DNA of 9,618 bases from Candidatus Thalassarchaeaceae archaeon. GTDB lineage: Archaea; Thermoplasmatota; Poseidoniia; Poseidoniales; Thalassarchaeaceae. The translations under genes and the position numbers were made by a program. The stretch lies in NCBI GenBank assembly GCA_030747475.1, contig JASLKO010000034.1:1-9618 (forward strand), given 5' to 3'. The notes beneath the pieces were generated by a model, which ran no database searches, was not told where the DNA came from, and saw only the letters and a list, made by a program, of their open reading frames with translations. This document shows, piece by piece, positions 7,601-9,618 of the stretch. Numbering within the stretch: position 1 is the first letter of the stretch; each line of letters starts with the position of its first letter.

Positions 7601-9618
7601 TCTGTACAGGCTCTGAATGGTTCAGTGCCTGGGCCAAGATCTGTACCTTGGACATTTGGTATTGGAAACCCTGACATCACCTATGTTGGGAATCACGTCT
7701 ACAGTATCGAAATTCAAGAAGGCTCAGATGTTCAGACTCTTGGACATGTGCCCATTTGGGACACATACATGAGTGAGGGTTCTGCCAATGATGCACACGG
7801 TGCAGATAGTACTGTTCACATCGGTACTGGATGCGAATCTGTAGCCGCAAATCGGTGCTTTGGATTGTATGAAATTGACATGGGGCAAATGGCGCCTTTG
7901 GGCCAACTCCCTGTCAACACCCACTCGGCTCAACTTTCCATCTATGCTGATCAAATCAGTCAATGGAGCGTGGCCAACTATCTCGACCTTACCGCGTATG
8001 CAGTCATCAATCCAAATTATGAGGAAGGAGGTGCCACTTGGAATTCTGCTGCAACAGGTTTCAATTGGACTGCAGCTGGAATGCAATCCGGTACCGATTA
8101 CATCGCAACTCCATTGGACACCGTTCGTGTGATGAGCACCTTCACAGGAGGTTGGCTAGACTTCGATGTGAGCGGTGCAATGACTACGATGAACGGCACG
8201 GTCACCATCGTCATCATGGGCGCAACAAATGCAGGCCATATGTTGATAGATGTCAAATCGAGTGAATCCGTTTCATCCGACAAACCGATGCTTCATTTCA
8301 ATTACACATTGGTTGATTCAATCAGTCTTTCAGGCCCATCAACAACAACTGCAGATGTCGATGTCCAATTCTCAGGCTCATTGCTCGATGCAACTGGAAA
8401 TGCCCTTGCGGGTGATGTCATCTGGTCCTGTAGTGATGGGACCATCGATGCATCGGGACACTTCACCCCTGATCAATCAGGTGTCGTCACAATTTCAGCC
8501 GCCTATGGTCAAGTCATAGAATCTGTGAACATCACAGTCACGGCAGGTTCACCTGTCCAATTGGTGATTGTTCCATTGGCCATCACAATGACTGCAGATG
8601 ATACATTTACACTCAGCCAAATCAAGGTCATTGATTGGAATGGAAACGAGGTCCCAGGTCAAACAATCAATCTTGAGATCAGCAATGGTACGCTGTCCAC
8701 AGGGCTGACTTTGACAACGCCAATTTCGACGGATGTCACTTGGACACCATGGACTGTGGGTCAGCAGTATCTCAATGCAACATGGTCATTCCAACCAACC
8801 ATCTCAATTCCAATTACTGTGAATGTGGGCGCTCCGAATTATTTCGAAATTGTTTCCGCACCAAGTATTGAGGCCGGAAATAGCACCAATTTTGCAATCA
8901 ACGTCTTCGATCAGTGTGGAAACCAAATGGACAGCAGCCTTGGTGGAGTGCTCACTTGGAGTGCTGAAAACGGGGTCATCGACAATTCCGGATTGTTTTC
9001 TGGAGATCAAGTTGGCAACTGGAATATCACTGTCGACAGTGATCTAACCATCTCAAGCACGACCAGTATAGAGGTTACATACGGTGACATTGCTGATTTG
9101 GAAGTCACTGCAGTTGGACCGACCAACACGATCATCGTCACAACCTCAGGTACGCTTGAGAATATATTGTTGACCGCAGATGATATCGTTGACTTCACCG
9201 TTGTAAGAATTGATGTTCAAGGAAACCGCGAAACGGTAATTTTGCCACCCTATGCTTGGATTAGCTACGATGGTACCCTACAATTTGGAACCGAGACTAC
9301 TTCTTGGGATGCATCCGGCAAGGGTTCATCTTGGGTCAAGGTCACGCTTGAAGGCCTTGATGTCACGATTCCGATGAATGTGCTAGAAGGTTTACCAGTA
9401 TCGATTGAAGCCCAACCACCGAACAATGATCCCGCCAATTTAGTATTGGTAAGTGGAGGTTTTGAAGGTATAGTATCCGCCAGAGTTTCAGATGCAGATG
9501 GCAATCAATGGTATGTTTCAGCAACAGCTTGGACTGCAGCAGATTCACAAGCCGATGCTTGGTTGACGCCGGAAGGTATTGATGCTAGATTTGACCCACA
9601 AATTGTAGGTGATTGGAC
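1634..9618 (+). CDS. Giant modular secreted/surface protein with DNRLRE, FN3-like and Ig-like repeats (3' end outside window)
   Basis: One frame stays open from the ATG at 1634 to the window edge, at least 2661 codons. Residues about 30-48 (TTGAILMVSLMLFSTWIQV) form a hydrophobic segment after a basic stretch (RLTRPAPRP, SEARN), fitting a signal peptide or N-terminal anchor. Seven DNRLRE-like beta-sandwich domains follow (residues about 66-254, 376-579, 707-901, 1021-1223, 1347-1563, 1692-1888, 2014-2224). Six FN3/Ig-like linkers separate them, and at least five Ig-like repeats run from 2226 to the edge. No enzyme motif is seen. DNRLRE domains are known from large archaeal and bacterial surface proteins, including relatives of Methanosarcina disaggregatase. 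By inference the role is adhesive or structural at the cell surface. The protein has about 13 lysines and many N-x-S/T sequons. An alternative start is the ATG at 1691 (MTSEARNW), which gives a more ordinary signal peptide and clears the inverted repeat. Confidence 0.93.
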   Translation, partial: MVDAPQPLNSRLTRPAPRPMTSEARNWSTTTGAILMVSLMLFSTWIQVIDNETNLEEAPVARFLTASDTLTTDAQTNSSQPSTNYGSAQNLLVGDYPIFTNARILANIPLTLSDGGVLPSTAVVSDAILELRCRKISFLDTGDTALYPARLLTDFDESNATHNVSDTGAPWNITGANGVGVDRAHWEPGDMNTVGNNQVRVFNLNLTSLVQDALRNGESNMSIVISGVGMPVYCASSDHPTSSERPAIDFEYTLGVAPNQGSIVIAGPTDGEIIADPSELLIAPDYSPTISWNNLSSSHVELQLSSGDDFRSVDDETRIWNSWADPSDFSMSNGEFTTPSGEANLLNGTWVHFRMRSVNSSILGPWVEGYFGLPSELGALNGQGHAEILLRNDSMNLGFGTVHDTWVMDGNTSYNGNDDYRMRIGHSNDSTEGNMHAFIRVNMEQVPIHDNVTIHEATLNLRRTDRTGEPMVSAWLMDSSTGHVFKELDYANRSNGVTWNNGGIDNIDGKSILGTVNGNQTGTSTLTFDATSYVQAYLNNGHTGDMDFLVNAIGLAGEEIEIATGDEPFSYRPHLDITYSWGDSVSTTDADVLSPADGSAAWDVVAWGLESTTTPTISWDPSVASHANGNPADVVIQLFPDGLGGAIPMTADSREDGGFDLTNGEYTIPSSWNLQWANTYEWRMLMVEDDEQSGWSSSSFLVSEINSTSLGGGEHELRYRHGNGTAMSLEELPNCADLTLEGGLASGMNLDGQDLTVSDNQVALLSCDLSSHAMPDGLAIVSAIIRVKTLQQSGIGSFAIPMTMYESNVHDWSESSATWNTTDGSTPWNAPGASGTERVQSLDTTDISASNTWYEWNVTAAVQSGMRTDSQIDFILASDSWNAVSFYDRGSGSMPELVIIYTNGSNAAPNVPIDLSPANGDWILSGDYTFTVDQTPTLSWNETGTPAANAWQVQVDADSSFSSSSLLTFSSWIDTSSFSGTSFTFGSDLSAGEEFYWRARGISATGQIGLWSAGTSFVIPDLDVNQIDSDTYKVSMGHGDILSDGSMPLFTDTWISWASSSLNDTHADEDTLFISGTSSALIEIPIDGIGALPHPSNAKLVGASLSFQVLTNNSSTPSIAIYETLQDWDSSATGLAYDGTTNWSALGGTSIQDRSEWVDVVVDQAASSLMHMDITEIVQAAMVRGDDSVGLMLSVEANSNDQIVLASTETQFDANEPELSLTWQNGTATSPTQAATILSPANGDILWDYPSMLSDDNPSTSWSHPASANLTAWRIYSYPTNDGPWGGVTVIDSRTCSTCTFDMSNLTMVDTNSQFGQDDEYSWVIQPIQDGMFGPRSVVENFIVPNDIGDSVNGTDYWVELTNGNAYSAGNLYDVAEGAYIDSCNPNTAYGTTASHQSIGASNGGPACTNAGHESRSLLQFDISNIPIMDNNPWQVVEAHIEMYRLSGSSNYNTNVSVSNVHCNWAEGTVTWNDCATNNSWQAPGAYGINDAEMPVEMTNVSGNGWYSWNVTQLMQQAHMTGSDTLNLLFASEDSNLNARHSFINEDATGVYETLRPIITLTYRAGTQSMPSAPSWDSGLTANGPFTSWDLNSLRPTPLDPLPSAWTHSSASTIDSWQVQYAKNDRFTDDTWIYDSSDTNTWRSATFDIANLTMHESASSGQGDHWNHLRIRAVQDGVYSNWSAPFQARVPDEQGSDDGAGNFTVTMQRGAVFVDTGVLPTMPDSYVTSNTFGQTTNYGSATTIAVGLDPADSAHDAVGLVSIDLAEYPYPATMLPTSVTLRMYVASVVGTGAHSIAIHDCSGFTESSVSWNNYNPNTQCGSSASSSMTSTSTTSGVWYEWDVTSIARSAWAGSGVMNMGLQTGWAGTVYFNSADGSSDYAPELVVDYVDNPNNASSPAQVSLLSPEQLEVVYEVGQHTLGIESRPVLTWDSLGDATGYILILSNASGSQTYKSWDSNSNSGFNLGATAATPSTWTPGFDMATGEIYTWSVQALNGSVPGPRSVPWTFGIGNPDITYVGNHVYSIEIQEGSDVQTLGHVPIWDTYMSEGSANDAHGADSTVHIGTGCESVAANRCFGLYEIDMGQMAPLGQLPVNTHSAQLSIYADQISQWSVANYLDLTAYAVINPNYEEGGATWNSAATGFNWTAAGMQSGTDYIATPLDTVRVMSTFTGGWLDFDVSGAMTTMNGTVTIVIMGATNAGHMLIDVKSSESVSSDKPMLHFNYTLVDSISLSGPSTTTADVDVQFSGSLLDATGNALAGDVIWSCSDGTIDASGHFTPDQSGVVTISAAYGQVIESVNITVTAGSPVQLVIVPLAITMTADDTFTLSQIKVIDWNGNEVPGQTINLEISNGTLSTGLTLTTPISTDVTWTPWTVGQQYLNATWSFQPTISIPITVNVGAPNYFEIVSAPSIEAGNSTNFAINVFDQCGNQMDSSLGGVLTWSAENGVIDNSGLFSGDQVGNWNITVDSDLTISSTTSIEVTYGDIADLEVTAVGPTNTIIVTTSGTLENILLTADDIVDFTVVRIDVQGNRETVILPPYAWISYDGTLQFGTETTSWDASGKGSSWVKVTLEGLDVTIPMNVLEGLPVSIEAQPPNNDPANLVLVSGGFEGIVSARVSDADGNQWYVSATAWTAADSQADAWLTPEGIDARFDPQIVGDW
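1829..2758 (+). repeat. Module 1 of the giant protein: DNRLRE-like domain 1 plus FN3-like linker 1
   Basis: DNRLRE 1 covers residues 66-254. It opens with SDTLTTDAQTNSSQPSTNYG, the typical 'aDt...nyGs..nL.vG' start, and ends with the 'RPAIDFEYTL' closing strand. The middle 'W-x(n)-TWN' signature is degenerate (NVSDTGAPWNIT), and NLNLTSLVQDALRNG matches the 'dvT..vq....g' strand-helix. Its two cysteines (ELRCRK, VYCASS) could pair. The linker (255-375) carries SPTISWNN, then HVELQLSS and WVHFRMRSVN, the edge strands of an FN3-type fold. Homology is judged from motif spacing only. Confidence 0.65.
2759..3751 (+). repeat. Module 2 of the giant protein: DNRLRE-like domain 2 plus FN3-like linker 2
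   Basis: Residues 376-579 include MRIGHSNDSTEGNMHAFIRV, TIHEATLNLRR, the signature GVTWNNGG, TFDATSYVQAYLNNG and the closing strand YRPHLDITYSW. There are no cysteines. The linker (580-706) opens VLSPADGS and has TPTISWDPS, ADVVIQLFPD, then YEWRMLMVEDDEQSGWSSSS. This is the same order of strands as linker 1. Confidence 0.65.
3752..4693 (+). repeat. Module 3 of the giant protein: DNRLRE-like domain 3 plus FN3-like linker 3
   Basis: Residues 707-901 carry the clearest signatures: VHDWSESSATWNTT, PWNAPGASG, WYEWNVTAAVQSG and MPELVIIYT. Two cysteines (PNCADL, LLSCDL) lie on neighbouring segments and could form a disulphide. The linker (902-1020) reads DLSPANGDWI, TPTLSWNETG, AWQVQVDADSSF, EFYWRARGISATGQIGLWS. 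This is the most FN3-like of the linkers. Confidence 0.75.
4694..5671 (+). repeat. Module 4 of the giant protein: divergent DNRLRE-like domain 4 plus FN3-like linker 4
   Basis: Residues 1021-1223 keep DTWISWASSSLND, ALIEIPIDGIGALP, KLVGASLSFQV, LQDWDSSATG, MDITEIVQAAMVRG and the closing EPELSLTWQNG, but the TWN signature has become GLAYDGTTNWS. The linker (1224-1346) has ILSPANGDILWDYPS, NPSTSWSHP, AWRIYSYP and EYSWVIQPIQDGMFG. A closely spaced cysteine pair (RTCSTC) in this linker is unique in the visible protein. Confidence 0.6.
5672..6706 (+). repeat. Module 5 of the giant protein: DNRLRE-like domain 5 (four cysteines) plus FN3-like linker 5
   Basis: Residues 1347-1563 are the longest domain. 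It contains AYIDSCNPNTAYGTTASH, GHESRSLLQFDISNIPI, VVEAHIEMYRL, CNWAEGTVTWNDC, WYSWNVTQLMQQA and LRPIITLTYRAG, close to the family consensus throughout. Four cysteines (DSC, PAC, VHC, NDC) could make two disulphides. The linker (1564-1691) is looser at its start but has SWQVQYAKNDRF and HLRIRAVQDGVYSNWSAPF. Confidence 0.75.
6707..7672 (+). repeat. Module 6 of the giant protein: DNRLRE-like domain 6 plus FN3-like linker 6
   Basis: Residues 1692-1888 contain PDSYVTSNTFGQTTNYGS, AVGLVSIDLAEYP, SVTLRMYVAS, GFTESSVSWNNY, WYEWDVTSIARSAW and APELVVDY. Two cysteines (HDCSG, TQCGS) flank the W-N signature and could pair. The linker (1889-2013) has LLSPEQLEV, RPVLTWDSLG, GYILILSN, TWSVQALNGSVPGPRS. It is followed directly by domain 7. 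Confidence 0.72.
7673..8305 (+). repeat. Last DNRLRE-like domain (7) of the giant protein
   Basis: Residues 2014-2224 contain WDTYMSEGSANDAHGADS, FGLYEIDMGQM, SAQLSIYADQ, YEEGGATWNSAATGFNW, GWLDFDVSGAMTTM and KPMLHFNYTL. Two cysteines (TGCES, NRCFG) are 12 residues apart. The domain runs directly into the Ig-like tail with no FN3-like linker, so the alternating pattern stops here. Confidence 0.68.
8309..9618 (+). repeat. C-terminal Ig-like (Big-type) repeat region of the giant protein, at least five units, incomplete
   Basis: Units lie at about 8309-8545, 8546-8827, 8828-9082, 9083-9388 and 9389-edge (residues 2226 onward). Units 1 and 3 show the bacterial Ig-like signature most clearly: VIWSCSDGTIDASGHFTP and LTWSAENGVIDNSGLFSG, each followed by a 'G-x-(V/W)-x-I' strand. 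Unit 4 has YAWISYDGTLQF and unit 5 TAWTAADS. Units 2, 3 and 5 contain an 'x-V-x-D-x-(N/C)-GN' loop (VIDWNGN, VFDQCGN, VSDADGN), and unit 4 has the similar IDVQGN. Such stalks usually hold a domain away from the cell surface. Boundaries are approximate, and what follows beyond the edge is unknown. Confidence 0.72.

Noticed and set aside
7724..8086. Minus-strand frame of 120 codons
   Set aside because: Antisense shadow of DNRLRE domain 7; no ribosome site or family features.
1634..9618. Possible frameshift or assembly break in the giant frame
   Set aside because: I checked codon phase at each domain boundary from 1829 to 9599 and it stays constant, with no in-frame stop.
1..9618. CRISPR array, tRNA, rRNA or insertion sequence
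   Set aside because: I saw no regularly spaced identical repeats, cloverleaf-like segments or transposase motifs. The repetition in the window is at protein level only.

Overview
The window looks like a piece of a compact archaeal genome, most plausibly a marine Thermoplasmatota lineage such as Marine Group II (Poseidoniia). The strongest taxonomic evidence is an archaeal-type replication factor C small subunit (clamp loader, absent from bacteria). Further support comes from its neighbours, which encode large secreted proteins built from Ig-like, FN3-like and DNRLRE-type modules. The lineage assignment is inference; the archaeal assignment is solid.

Layout. Positions 2-220 hold the 3' end of a forward gene whose product ends in an Ig-like strand pattern. 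A 117-bp gap follows, then a small forward ORF of unknown function (338-589). Its stop codon directly abuts the stop codon of rfcS, which runs on the minus strand (1543 to 590). The short divergent region after rfcS (about 1544-1690) contains AT-rich candidate promoter sequence and a 31-bp inverted repeat (1615-1645), which covers the first possible start codon of the next gene.

From 1634 (or 1691) to the right edge, the rest of the window is one uninterrupted forward reading frame of at least 2661 codons, still open at the end. It encodes a giant exported protein with an N-terminal hydrophobic segment. This is followed by seven DNRLRE-like beta-sandwich domains of about 190-215 residues, the first six each followed by an FN3/Ig-like linker domain of about 120-130 residues. 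A C-terminal stretch of at least five Ig-like (Big-type) repeats comes last. No catalytic domain is visible, which suggests a structural or adhesive cell-surface role.

The giant protein is extremely poor in lysine (about 13 in 2661 residues) and rich in N-x-S/T sequons. Its cysteines fall in even numbers per DNRLRE or linker domain, as expected for an oxidised, possibly glycosylated extracellular protein. rfcS is a housekeeping replication gene and has no evident functional link to its surface-protein neighbours. I found no RNA genes, CRISPR arrays or insertion sequences.
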